Part shown: one piece after another, positions 38,184 to 50,500 of the stretch
Numbering within the stretch: position 1 is the stretch's first letter
Layout of the letters: each line of letters opens with the position of its first letter
Assembly (NCBI GenBank): GCA_035235625.1
Contig: CP141141.1
Span: forward strand, 6,190,968 to 6,254,967
Length of the DNA: 64,000 nucleotides
Direction: 5' to 3'
From: Saururus chinensis
Taxonomy: Eukaryota; Streptophyta; Magnoliopsida; Piperales; Saururaceae
Translations under genes and position numbers: made by a program
Notes under the pieces: model-generated
Database searches by the model: none
Seen by the model: the letters and a program-made list of their open reading frames with translations, nothing else
What the model was told of the DNA's origin: nothing

Positions 38184-40318
38184 GGGAAAATTATTTAAAT
38201 AATAAAAAATTACCAATTTAAACCACTTTGGGAAATATTTCCTAAAGTAGTGTTGGTTTTTGCCACACAGGCTATCACAGACGGAGTTTTTGGGGAACCG
38301 GCCGTGCGGTGCTTGTAGGCTAAAAGCCCACTAAGCAAGCCTGCAATTGGGACAAATGGTTTGCCTTGCACTGGTGCGTTGTGCAATCACTTGCGGGCAC
38401 ATGCAAAGCAAAAGGGTAGGGGCAAAAGCGAGTCACATTGCAAGGAAACGAATGAACACAAGCACAAAAAATGAATGCATTCACTATCAACATGTTTACA
38501 AGCAATGGGTGCAACAACACTAGCCAACTTGCACAACTACTCACTCCCCCCTATGTGGGTCTGGAGTAGCATGCTCGACCCCACTCGCTTCACCTACTAC
38601 CGACTTCAGCATCGCGAGTGGGAGCTTGACGGATGGATTTTTCTTTGGCTTTGATACCAACTGTCATGGATGGAGGTTTTGGGTAGCCGGCCGTGTGGCG
38701 CTTGTAGGCTGAAAGCCCACTAAGCAAGCTTGCAATTAGGACAAATAGTTTGCCTTGCACTGGTGCATTGCGCAATCACTTGCGGGCGCATGCAAAAGCG
38801 AGTCACATTGCAAGAAAACGAATGAACACGAGCACAAATGATGAATGCATTCACTGTCAACATGTTTACAAGCAATGGGTGCAACAACACTAGCCAACTT
38901 GCACAACTACTCACTCCCCCCTATATAGCATAAGAGATTTCTTGCATATTGCTGGAGTGGCAGCCAAAGTGGTTGTACGGGCATGGTTGCATCCTAAAAC
39001 ATAAATAAGGGAAATACATGAAAATAAAGAAAAATACATGTAAGGAAAGTAAAAGGGAAGTTGGTGTGATGTCCGGAACGCATTCTTTGACAAGGCGCCA
39101 GCCAAGCAGCAGGTGCCTGTGTGACTTTTTTTTAAAAAATTTAATTGATTTCGTCGTTTAGAACGAGGAAATTATTTTTAAAAAAATAAATAATTTAGTT
39201 GTTTGAAACGATAAAATCCCATTGCTTAATTTCGTCGTTTGAAACGACGAAATTAGCTTTTCTAAGGTGATTTTGTCGTTCACGGGTCATTTTTTTGTTA
39301 ATCAATAGGTTTGGTGCAGCTTGTGAAAGAATTGGAGATGTCGAACATCACTTTAACATGACATGACAAGTTATTGATAGCTATGCCTAATTTATTTATA
39401 TGCCTTGTCAAGGTATAAAACAAAACTGTTGAATGTTGGGCATTTGGACAGAATTATATTTGATTCTTCAGGGTTTATATTCAATGATGTTAATAGCAAC
39501 ATAAAGCTTTCCAGAAGTTCTAATAGGTTTGTATTTTATTATGTAGGGATTGTTTCACGCATTAAGTTAGTGTTAAGCTGACAATTGTATTATTGACCAT
39601 CTTCCCTAATCAGCCTTTCATCGTGGTGATTTCTCACCATACTTATACCATTTCGAACAGCATGCACATAAAACACAGCATGTACATTACATATCGAACA
39701 GTAGCACATAAAACACAACATGTACATTACATAAAACAACATACTTGCATAATGTAATTGAAAAATAAAAATCAACTGATTATGACAAATATATAAGACG
39801 TACAACAGGTGACGTAATTGATTATGACAATACGCAATTGATTATGACAATTTGACAAATAACATATACACCATGTAATTGATCACTTAATTTTTTACCC
39901 CTGACTCCAAGTCTAACTCTAACTCCCCTTCCCTCCCCACCACGGCTTCCACATCTACAATTGCGACCCCTTCCGCTAGATCTTTTGTTGGGCTTTCGAC
40001 CACAACTCCAGTGCCCTCGAAGGGGGCATTGGTGTCATCGACCTTGCTCTCGTCGGCCCGACGACGCTAGCAAGATCATGCAATCGTCCATCAATGTACT
40101 TATTTTTTAATTCATGTGATGTAATTTTTTTTAAAACAATTTTATCGTTTGGAACGACAACTTAAACTTGATTTCATTGTTCTAACTTAAACTTTGATTT
40201 CGTCGTTCTAAATAACGAAATCTATTAAAATTTTTAAAAAAAAGCCACGGAGGCGCCAGTTGCTTGGCTGGCGCCTGCATGGCAAAATATTTTTTTATTA
40301 TTTAAATAATTTTCCCTA
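38182..40318. mobile_element. TIR DNA transposon copy 1 (non-autonomous, TAA target duplication)
   Basis: The ends are perfect inverted repeats starting TAGGGAAAATTATTTAAATA (38182) and its complement ending at 40318, flanked by TAA on both sides (38179-38181 and 40319-40321). Further inward lie a second inverted pair (GCCAGCCAAGC at about 39100, GCTTGGCTGGCGCC at about 40262) and repeated fold-back units around 'gatttcgtcgtt'. A central GC-rich patch (about 39920-40090) contains a peptide-like block FDHNSSALEGG. The TAA duplication suggests PIF/Harbinger affinity, but no transposase is present. An LTR element has inserted near its left end. Confidence 0.7.
38273..39092 (-). mobile_element. 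Short LTR element (TRIM-like), nested in TIR element copy 1
   Basis: The right-hand LTR is 38662-39092 (TGTCATGGATGG...TTTGACA). The left-hand, truncated LTR is 38273-38554. They share about 265 bp including 'gcccactaagcaagc' and 'acaagcaatgggtgcaacaa'. Between them is only about 107 bp, ending in TTGATACCAA (38651-38660), the complement of a primer site TTGGTATCAA, so the element is on the minus strand. Flanks CAGGC (38268-38272) and AAGGC (39093-39097) are a one-mismatch 5-bp target duplication. The interior has no coding capacity. Confidence 0.75.
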
Positions 40319-40939
40319 TAAAATATGTAAACATATAAAAAATTATTATTATTAAGTGTGTAACAATATACGTAAGGCCTATAAAAAAGTTTGAGATAAT
40401 ATACTTATGTAGGAACTGAGCTGATCGAGACCTTTCTAACGATACTAAGATTGTGTGAATCTAACTTTGGAAGTACAAAATATAATATTATAAAGCTAAA
40501 ATCAACCTAAAATAGAGATTAAGATTTTAATAACTTTGATATTTTGAGGATTAGGATGGGTCAAATAGGGATTAGTGGTATAAAATATGGGTCAAAAGTC
40601 AAAATTTGAAAGTTCTATAACACACTAATTTTTTTTATATTATAGTATGATACTATTGAATTGGGATGGAGGGGGTATTTCTTAATAGTTGTTACTCTTT
40701 GGTGGGTTGTGGCTGGATAGACGAAAAATAGATATCATTTCCTATTTTACTCTCAAATTTCATTTATGTTAACATTAAACACCTATAACAAACTCAGCTA
40801 GTCGAATTGGGTCTAATTGAGTCTGGTCATATATATTTTCATATTGATCATATAGGGTTGGAAATTTTTGGCCAAGTTAAAATGATTGTCCACTTGAACC
40901 AATGACTTAGGTCGGGTCAACATGGCTGGTTGAAAAATA

Positions 40940-41035
40940 TAATCTCTCCGTCCCACATTAAAAACTTTATTTATTTATTTTAAATAAATTTATTTTAAAA
41001 AATTAAATAAATTATTAATATAGGATGGATAAAAT
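40940..41035. repeat. Stowaway-like MITE remnant
   Basis: TAATCTCTCCGTCCCACATT start, 'aatataggatgg' end, palindromic AT centre. Confidence 0.55.
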
Positions 41036-41227
41036 AATAAGACATTATGAAGAAAGAGGAAACCAACCTAAAAAAGGAAAATATAACAATGGGGAGGGGG
41101 TTGGGTTAGTGTACACATGTTACACCCTTGACTTTTATCGCACATGGTTGTCTTGAGATAGGCAGCATGGGGAACATATGGTTGACCATGAGATTCATAC
41201 GTGCAATGCCAAGTGTATAGGCGGTTC

Positions 41228-41451
41228 GAGAAGTATTTTTAATGTTCCACTCTAACAATAAGCCCAACTTAAGGAACATATGAGAGTTCTTTATCCATGA
41301 GATTGATGGTGCATACGCTAGCGCACATTAGTATTAGTGGTATTGGTGCTAACATGCGTTAGCATATGCGTTGTTGATTTTAAATATCAAGGGTTCATAT
41401 GTGTTCTTTACATTGGGCTCATTGTCAGAGGAGAGCATTAAAAATTCTTCC
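41228..41451. repeat. MITE with GAAGTATTTTTAATG / CATTAAAAATTCTTC ends
   Basis: About 224 bp. Inverted ends, then 'aataagcccaac' facing 'ttgggctcattgt'. A palindromic core lies around 'gctaacatgcgttagc'. Same family as 43624-43840. Confidence 0.65.
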
Positions 41452-43440
41452 AACAGTTTGATGCATAACAACAATGTAGATGCAAGCAGTGTGGTATGGG
41501 ACGAGACACCTAGAAGTCATGTACATGATTCATAAAGGCATTGACACATGTAGATCAGACTAAGAACATTGGGTAGGGCTTTTATTACCCAAAAATTTAT
41601 TAAAGAATAGAGGAATAAAAGTGAAGGGAATTTTTGGGGTTGAACTATTGATGTGTCATTGACTTGTGACAAAAACTTAAGTGATCCATCATAAGCCACC
41701 ATGGTGTTGATGATGTTGGCTTTGTTTACTGATAAAAAATAGAATATGAGCAGTTAGGAGGTTATAAGGAAATTATAGTTACAACTCTTAAAAGAGGGAT
41801 ATTACATTGGGAAAAGACATTTAACTTTATGAAAACTCCTTTGGAAACAAAGAAGAGGAGGAATCAAGTGTAAAGGGAGTGTCAAGAAGGAAGATTTGCA
41901 ATGAGAAAAACACTACAAGCCAAAGGCAGACATCAGAGACCAACTAGTTGATCTTGGAGAAGGAAATTGTCAGCGGAAGATCTTACAAGAAAAGGTCAAA
42001 TAACCTACCTCAATTTAATGTTGTTAATGAGGTTGAATTCATGAGAATGTCAAAGTCAGACATGTAGTGCATGCGTGCTTATGATAGAAATTGGTTAAGG
42101 GGACAATAGTTATTATCTTTATATGCATGGAAACCTTAAAACCAAAGTTGGTGTTATCCAGAATGTCATGCTACTTTGCACAAGATAGTAGGAGTTGATT
42201 TGAATGATGTTCTTATGATTATGTGATCTTGGTGTTAAGTATAAACTTATCATGACAATTTGACCTTATATCTCAAGAGAGATTACATTAGGAAAGGGTT
42301 TTCTTTGTATAAAGGGACCCTGAACAGCATAGATGAGGCCATTATATGATTTGGTTTGTATGGTAATTAGTAAGTATGTGAGATGGAACATAAATAGGTT
42401 GCCATCAAATGACGCGTAGATGAACTGAAGAGAAATTATGAAATCGACATCAACATTGTTGAGTTCATGGATGCATCAATGACCTAAAGTTGAGTTGCAT
42501 ACTTGCTATTGAAAATAATTGACATGTCGAACATTGACGGCACTAACATGTTGATGGAACCATACTTGAGACATCAATGCAAGCTAGACTTATAATTATG
42601 AAATAGCCTTTTTAATCTAATCTAATAGAGGTTATTAGAGGGAAATGGTACAAATTATATCTACAAATGGGTAGCATATATGAAGAAAAGCTAAGCTATG
42701 TGTATAATGAATAAGAGGGAAAAATGCTAACCATAGATTCAGGGTGTACCTAAGAGAGTTTGAGGAGCATTAGAGGGTTACCTTAGTTGGTAGTTAAAAG
42801 TATTATAATGATAGACTTAAAAGGAGGAGTCAATCTTACATTGTTCAAAATATGAGATAGAATGCATAGAGGTAGGTCTTCAAAGAATCACATGTTAGCT
42901 ACAACAAGGGGCTTTTTGGCCTTCAGAGGTCATTCGCTTCATCTCCCTTACAAAGAGTTCTCATCTTCAAAGGATCACAATGCAACATGACTTTGACAAT
43001 CATGTAGGACGAGAATCATTGCCACTTAGGTTCATAAGCCCTTATAGGACCTTAATTATGTTTCATGGACAAAGCATGCTTAGGGCATTTGGTTATATTT
43101 TGAGTCAACCCTGAGAATCAGATAGTATTCATAGATATAAAAAAAAGTCACCTAGATCTCTAGTTGATTATAGCCTTTCACCATGATGAGATGATATGAT
43201 GAAACTAAGTGTACTAAAATAATAGTTTACATTAAGGGTGATGATTAATATAATATTGAATCACTAAGAAGTGTGATGAAAGCACAAATCTTAGAAAGAA
43301 CGTATGAGGTTAATTGGTCTTACATATGTATTCAATATAGATAATACCAATGAGGGTCATGAATAGTTTGAGATTTTTTATTATAGTTATCATTATAAAT
43401 TATGAATCTTTATATTTTCTCACTGAGTATACATATATGA
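41452..43440. other. Gene-free spacer, probably decayed retrotransposon
   Basis: No domain could be recognised in any frame. Base composition and scattered short frames suggest an old, heavily mutated coding transposon on the plus strand. Confidence 0.3.
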
Positions 43441-43623
43441 TAGGGAAACATTTTTAATGCTCCCCATTGACAATGAGCCCAATATAAAGAATATATGGGA
43501 ACCTTTGATATTTGCGTGTATATCATCGATCTCATGGATGAAGGGCTCCCATAACGCTGGGAGCATTGTAAGTAAAGAGTATAAAAAATGCATGAATATG
43601 ATAGATATGCTCATCTTTTATAC

Positions 43624-43840
43624 GGAAGAGTTTTTCATGCTCCTCCACTCACTATGAGCCTAGCGTAAGAAATGCTTAGGGATTGTTCATTTTTAAGATA
43701 GATGACGTACAAGTTAGTGCACGTTAGCATTAATATCACTGACATTAACATGTACTAGGGTGTACGCCATTGATCTCATGGATGAACAGCCCTCAGGTGT
43801 TCCCTATGTTGGGCTCATGGTGAGCATTAAAAATTCTTCC
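43624..43840. repeat. MITE, same family as 41228-41451, with a partial copy just upstream
   Basis: Start GGAAGAGTTTTTCATGCTC, end GAGCATTAAAAATTCTTCC. A partial related copy, 43442-43553, begins 'catttttaatgctcccc' and shares 'caatgagcccaatataaag'. Confidence 0.65.
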
Positions 43841-44516
43841 CATTTGTATAGTGCAAGTTGTCTTTGTTTTGCATATAAAAGTAGTTGGTTTTCACTTTCT
43901 ATATATATCAATAAATTTGTAGGTACACCATGATTAATGGATGAAAGTATGCATTGTGTAACATGTAATCGATAAACATATGATATCTATATTTTTATTT
44001 AATATTATTGGCTGAATATGATGTGATGCTTTAGATTGTGGGTAACCAGTACACGTGCTCTGGTTTAATTTATCATCATAATTCCACGTGATTTTGGTTG
44101 CAAAAAATTTATGGTTAGTTTTTGCTGCATAATTTATATAAGATAATATTTATAAAAACTTGGGGCATGACAAGATGACCAAAGCAAACTTTGGGTGGGA
44201 CATGGAGTACTGGCTGAAGGGGTGCATTGAACAAATGCAGCATAGAGATACAGTTTCCTATTGAGCTGCGATGCTTAAAGAGGAAGGTGGTGGTTGGTGT
44301 AAATATGTGTTAGTTACTTGGGCCATAGGAGAGGAGATCTACATAAATATGTTTCTAGTTCTAAACATAATTCGCATATATGCCATTATGGGCTCCTATG
44401 ATCCTACCTATCCTAACTCTGCTTTCTTCTGGTCACATAATATCTTCAAGCCACTTGTTGCATATATTGCAAGTATCTAACTGCAAGCAGTAATAATGTC
44501 TGATGTCCTAGATATC

Positions 44517-47500
44517 TTAGTCTAACCACGATATATTTAATGTCTTAGCCATAAAACTGTACTTATCAGCAGCTTCATCAATCTGCCAAAAGAAAAAAAA
44601 AACACGTTAAAGACAATAAAGAAATTGCATGTATATATATAACCCATCTGTTTCCAAAATTTAGTAAACATGCGAAAAAAGAGGTTTGCATATGAAATTG
44701 TTACCAATTTCTGGGTAGGACGGCCACAGCCGTGTCCTGTTTTACGGTCGATGCGACCAACAATTGGGTTAGTTTGTGGGCTGTTCTCCAAGCTGGTGCA
44801 GAGGACAAATTGCATTGTCTGAAAAAAAACACAGAAAAAAAATTAAGAATTGTAAGTATGTGTCCCATATATGCACATGGGTCCTACCGAGGATGGGAAA
44901 GTCTCATGTGCAGTCCCATGCCCTGAGTCCCATGACCGGCCCATACAGGACTCCAAACATAATACAAATAAAGCAGCTCCCTATCTATGTACAATTGTCA
45001 TCTTGTGTATATGTTTGGAGCCCTATGCGAGCTTGTCACAGGGTTATGGTGAGAAAAACATTTTGCCTACAAAAAATGTCCATGCTATCTACTACTCTCT
45101 CTATCCCATATTAATAAATATATTTAAAAAATTATAATTTTTATTGAATGGTAAAATTTACATCTAAGAAAATAGAAAATAAGCTTATAATATTTTTTTT
45201 AAGTACCCAATCACTTAAATTAATCAAAATAGAATTATTAATATAAAGTAAACTTTTTGGCCAAATGGAGCTAGTAACATATAGGGCTCCAAACATAATA
45301 CAAAAAAAGCAGCTCCCTATCTATGTACAATTACCATCTTGTATACCATGTTTAGAGCCCTGTGCAAGTTGGTCACATGGTTCTCATGAGAAAAATATTT
45401 TTCCTACAAAAAATATGCATGCTATCTACTACTCTCTCCATCCCATATTACTAATACCTATATTTAAAAAATAATATTTTTTATTAAAAGTTTATAATAC
45501 TCTTTTTTTAAGTACCCAACTACTTAAACTGAACAAAATAAAACTATTAATATGGAACAATTTCTTTTGCCAAATAGAGCTTTTAATTTAAGGACAGTGG
45601 GAGTACAAAATTTTCCTATGATGTGTGCTAACAAAAGAAGAGATATGAACTCACAGCCAAATATTTGAAAGAATGATGCGGCACCACACGATCATCGTGA
45701 TCAGCTGTCAGTAACATGGTAGATGGATACTGGCATGCCTTGCTACCAAGGTCTTCCCATGGTCTTTTGACATTATGCAGGGGTGAATACCTGCAAGGGG
45801 AAGTAAATTGAAGTGGCAAGCAAGAAATCCCTTGGTTGGACAACCATGAAGATACAAAAGCCTATGCCAATACAAGGAGACATTGGGCACTAGGAAATAA
45901 GTTAGAGAAAGAATAGCTTTCAGCTTCATGAGACAGTAGTATTAAATGGCCTGCTAGTTTTGGGACATCATGTTTCTAGACAAGGAGATTGCCGTAGGAG
46001 ATGAAGACATCTAGAACCTAATTTTCATATATAGACAAAAAAAGCATTATAGTTTATAGAGAATGAGAATGGTATCTTTACTTGATTAGCCAGTGGAATT
46101 GCTCCTCCTTATCTGAACAACCAAATTCAGAACACCAAGCGTGACCTGAAATTGAAATCAGACATGCATCAGATGAGACTCACAAAAACCAATGTACAGT
46201 TTAAGTAATGACTCAACTACTTGCAGGAAGAGGCCAAACCAATTGTGAATTTATGGAAACGCAACATGTCCATCACGCCCACATGAGCAAGAGCACAGCC
46301 AAAAAGATCAGGTCTCTGTCACCACAAATTTAAATTGCGTAGGATCAGTTAGGGATAACTGGACAATCTATTTTCTTATGACAAATTATACTGCTGAATA
46401 TGCTGCATATTCCTATTCAAACATAAGTTGGTAAGTTACTAATCCAAAAAAAGGGAGATTAAGTGGTATTGCACTTAAATACTCATGAGAAGAAAGTATT
46501 TGAGAAAAGGAATAAGGAAATATACCTGATTTAAGCAAGCACCAACTAGAATTCCCCCATTGCTTCCGCCTTCAATACACAGCTTTTTTGGCTGAGTATA
46601 GCCAGTGGCTACAAGATATTCAGCAGCAGCAATGAAGTCATCAAAGCAATTCTGCTTGTTAGCAAGTGAACCTGCTTTATGCCATTCTTCTCCATACTCT
46701 CCCCCGCCTCGGATGTTGGCGATACAGAAGACAACACCCAGATATCTTGTAAGAACAATGCGACTCACACTGAAAACTGGTGTAAGGCTAATACCGAATC
46801 CCCCATATGCATTTAACAAAGTAGGATGGGATCCGTCCATGGTAATATTCTTCTTGGACACAATGAACATTGGCACCTTGGCATCATCCTTACCAGATAC
46901 AAAAACCTGATGTTTTCCATCATCAAACAAAAAAGATAAGTGTTTATTACCATTTCAGCATTGATATTGTTCATCACTGATGCTGATGTTGCCAGTATGG
47001 AAAATTCTACAATGAAGTGACAACACCTGACCTTTTGCAAATGCTTTGGCTAATGGATGTTTCACAAATCCTTCCAACTTAAATATCAAATCAAATTTAA
47101 CAACTAAAACATATAGAAATATGTGGGATCACCTGTTTAACTTGGAAATCTCTTCGATCAAATCCTGGAACAACAATTTCCCGGAAAATCTTCATTTCAG
47201 GAACCTGTGTTTCTAGGTTGCACCTATAAATAATTCCCGGAGTAAGGAAGCTTGTGAAGCCAATGAAGACCTCTCTGTCCTCTCGCCTCCCAGAAATACC
47301 ATAAACAGTACCAATGTCTATGGGTAGAGTATGTAGCCACTGACCAGATCCTAGGTCTCTTATCTGTACCAAGTATTTCACGTCACTCAAATAGTTAACT
47401 ATAATTTGATCACCATTGATGGCATGAGCTGATTCTAAAACATCCTTCTCAGATTCTTGTATTACAGTAGTCCATGTAGAGGGGTCTTCAAGATCAACTC

Positions 47501-50500
47501 TGACTAATTTGTACCTTGGAGCATCTTTATTGGTCAGAAAAGTGAACTGGGATCCATTGTTTGCCACAGCCAGATATTGAGCTTCAAAATTGTCTACAAG
47601 CTTAACAAATGGGAGCAAATTGTTGGCATCTCGGAAACTTGCAAAGCCATTAGGAAGCGAATTCAAGTTGCAGTAGTATAATTTGTTTACTCGAACACAA
47701 CCCTCCTCGATACAAAGAAGAACATACTGCACATGTGAGATAAATTCAGTTAACATAGTTCAGGATACAATTGGTGAGTCTGCAATGACAAAATAATGCT
47801 TTGCAGTCAGATTTTTAAAAAATGAATTGTTTATTTGAAATTTAATCCAGTTTTCAGTAGTATGATTTGGTTGAACATTTCTTTTCAATTCAGTAAAAAT
47901 AAAAATTAACGCAAACAATAATCTTTGCAAATAGAAGAGCAGAAATTAGAAATAGTCTGACATGCTCTTCTTTGGAGAGAATAATGGTGAAAAGATTCAC
48001 CTTGCCATCTTCAGTTACAGATGCTCCAAATAGGTATTTCGGATGGTCTGGATCTTTCCAGCATAAAATATCCTGTGACTGATCAGTTCCAAGAAAATGA
48101 TAGTAGAGTTCGTGGTTGAGGTTAATATTTGTCTCTGTTCCAGCGTCCAAATGCTCTTCTTCCCTTAGCAAAGTAAGCAAGCATGGTAGTTGCAGTTAGG
48201 TTATTAGTATAATAAAAGATTCATAAATGCAATTAGCCTTTCATCAGGTGATCTTGAAAGTGTCAGTTACCTTGGAGCTGGGTAGCGGCTATAAAAAAAT
48301 CCTTTGCTGTCATGTGTCCAACTAATTGATGAAAATTTCACCTGTAACGGAATATATGCAGAATAAACAAAGACAAATATTGCTATAAAAATAGTGAAAA
48401 CCAAAAAAAAAGTCAAACATAAGAGACTAAATATTTAGAAGACAGAATGAGGAAAACCACATGATTGTAATACTAAAAATTACTAAACAAAATTCAACTA
48501 TGATAAAATGAGTTTTATCAATGCTGGTAGCAATAACAAATTAAGTAATGTTGCACCTGATGGATTCTTAATATCATCATTTATTTATCTCCGCATATCT
48601 TAAGAAATACTCCATCCCATGAACTCTAACTTAGATTCCGATGCTCCTCGTGCTATAGTAGACATATTAGAAAAGCTTTCTAATTGGTATGAAAATGGGA
48701 AAATGACAATTAATGTGGGACAAGTCTATTTTTTTAGAAATAAAATTAAGTAATATGAGACAAAGGGAGTAATAGTTTCTTGACTATTAAGGACAATTAG
48801 GGGTGAAACTTTTATGGCAGCCCGCTGGCATGGCCATAGCCTGCACGCAAAGTGATGGATAGGGCCTATAATTTTATGAACCCGTCTTAGGTTGGGCCTA
48901 AATATTTCAGGCCCGCCTTCAATAAGCTTGGGCTAGTGTGGGGAGTAAAAATCCCACAGGCACGCTGCCCAGTATAAAAAATTAATTTTACCTTTTTTTA
49001 TTATATCATGTAAGTTAATAGAGAAAATAAAAAAATTATATATTTTAAAGAAGTTTCAGGAGAATTTAAGCTTTCAAATCATTATTATTAATGGTTAAGG
49101 ATCTTTCCTTAAGGCCAAAGGTATATATAATTTTGTCTTATGGGGCTAATGACTGGGACCCCACCAAGATTATAAATTTTTTAATTAAAAAAATAAAAAA
49201 ATAATAATAAATAATAATAGCCATAAAAGAAAAAATATTGGCCTAACCCTAGCCTCTTAGCGACAGGCTAGGGCCTAACCTTTGAAAGCCAATCTTAGAG
49301 CTAGAGCCTTGAAATAGAATAGCCGGCTAGGGCAAGGGCCCAACCCCGGCGTGGTTTCAGCCCAAAGTACAATCAGGGCCCAACACTTGATCTTAGCCAA
49401 AAGACACCAAGATATTAAATTAATTTCTTATAGGAGAGGGTCCACCATTGGTAACTTGATGCCAGGGCCCCTCAAGCGTCGCCCTTGCACTGCTGCATAG
49501 CCCCTAAAACCCCACAGTATATCTATCTAACAAAACCCTTTAACTGGGTTTTGATTGGACACTATTGGAGTAATTTTTAGAAATAGTACATTACTCAGGT
49601 CTTTTGGAAACTAGAAAAGAGACAATTGATTTCAAGAATGCCAGCATTTTCTTCAGTAAAGCTTGAAAAAGTCAGGGCGACACTTAGTGCACAATGGGTG
49701 CCAACGTTTACCACTTTACTCTGCAGTTCTAACTTATACCGGGTTCTTCTTATCAAGTCCTAAAAAAAGTAGGTCTGCCATCCACATTTTATAAAAATTC
49801 CAAACTACCCCCTATTATCTCTCTCTTTTTTCCCAAGTTCTCAACCTATTGCCCCCACTAACCCCAACACCATGACCACCGCTTCCACCACCACACCACC
49901 TCAGCTTCTACACCACCTCAGCTTCTACTTTTGTTACCTCTTCATCGTTGCTTCCTCATTTGCCACCCTGCTATCACCTTCTTCCTATTGTTAACACTTC
50001 TACTTTCTCCGCCACTATTACTATCACCTCTACTTCGATAACTATGTATAAATGTTATAGCCACCAAAAACCTATGCAACTTTGCTACAAAGCTATAGTA
50101 GTACATGCACAATATAAATTTACTATTGTAGTCTACATAGTAAATGTAAACTTTGTATGTCTTAACATATAAATTTACTATATAGAGCACCACAAATTTA
50201 GGGGCTATTTGGGTATTAAATTTTTGGAAGATTCGGTTAATTTAACTTCAACTTATGTTTAAATGATCAAAATCCTGTTTATGTGTAGAAGCTTCATAGA
50301 ATTAAAAATTCAGCATTGAAGTTTATTAAGGTCGCTTCCAGCTTAAATTGGCATAAATCATTGAATCATCTCAGCCAATTCTATCTTCTAGTCCCTGTTT
50401 TAAAAATTATAAATTTTATTATTTTTTAATAATTATCTCTCATATCGATTTGAATCTCGAGAAATGTGACATATAGGTAGGACCCACTTTAAAAGTTTAA

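Noticed and set aside
38182..40318. Classifying the TIR element firmly as PIF/Harbinger or Mutator
   Set aside because: The TAA duplication favours PIF/Harbinger, but the termini are not typical, no transposase is present and copy 2 lacks a clear duplication.
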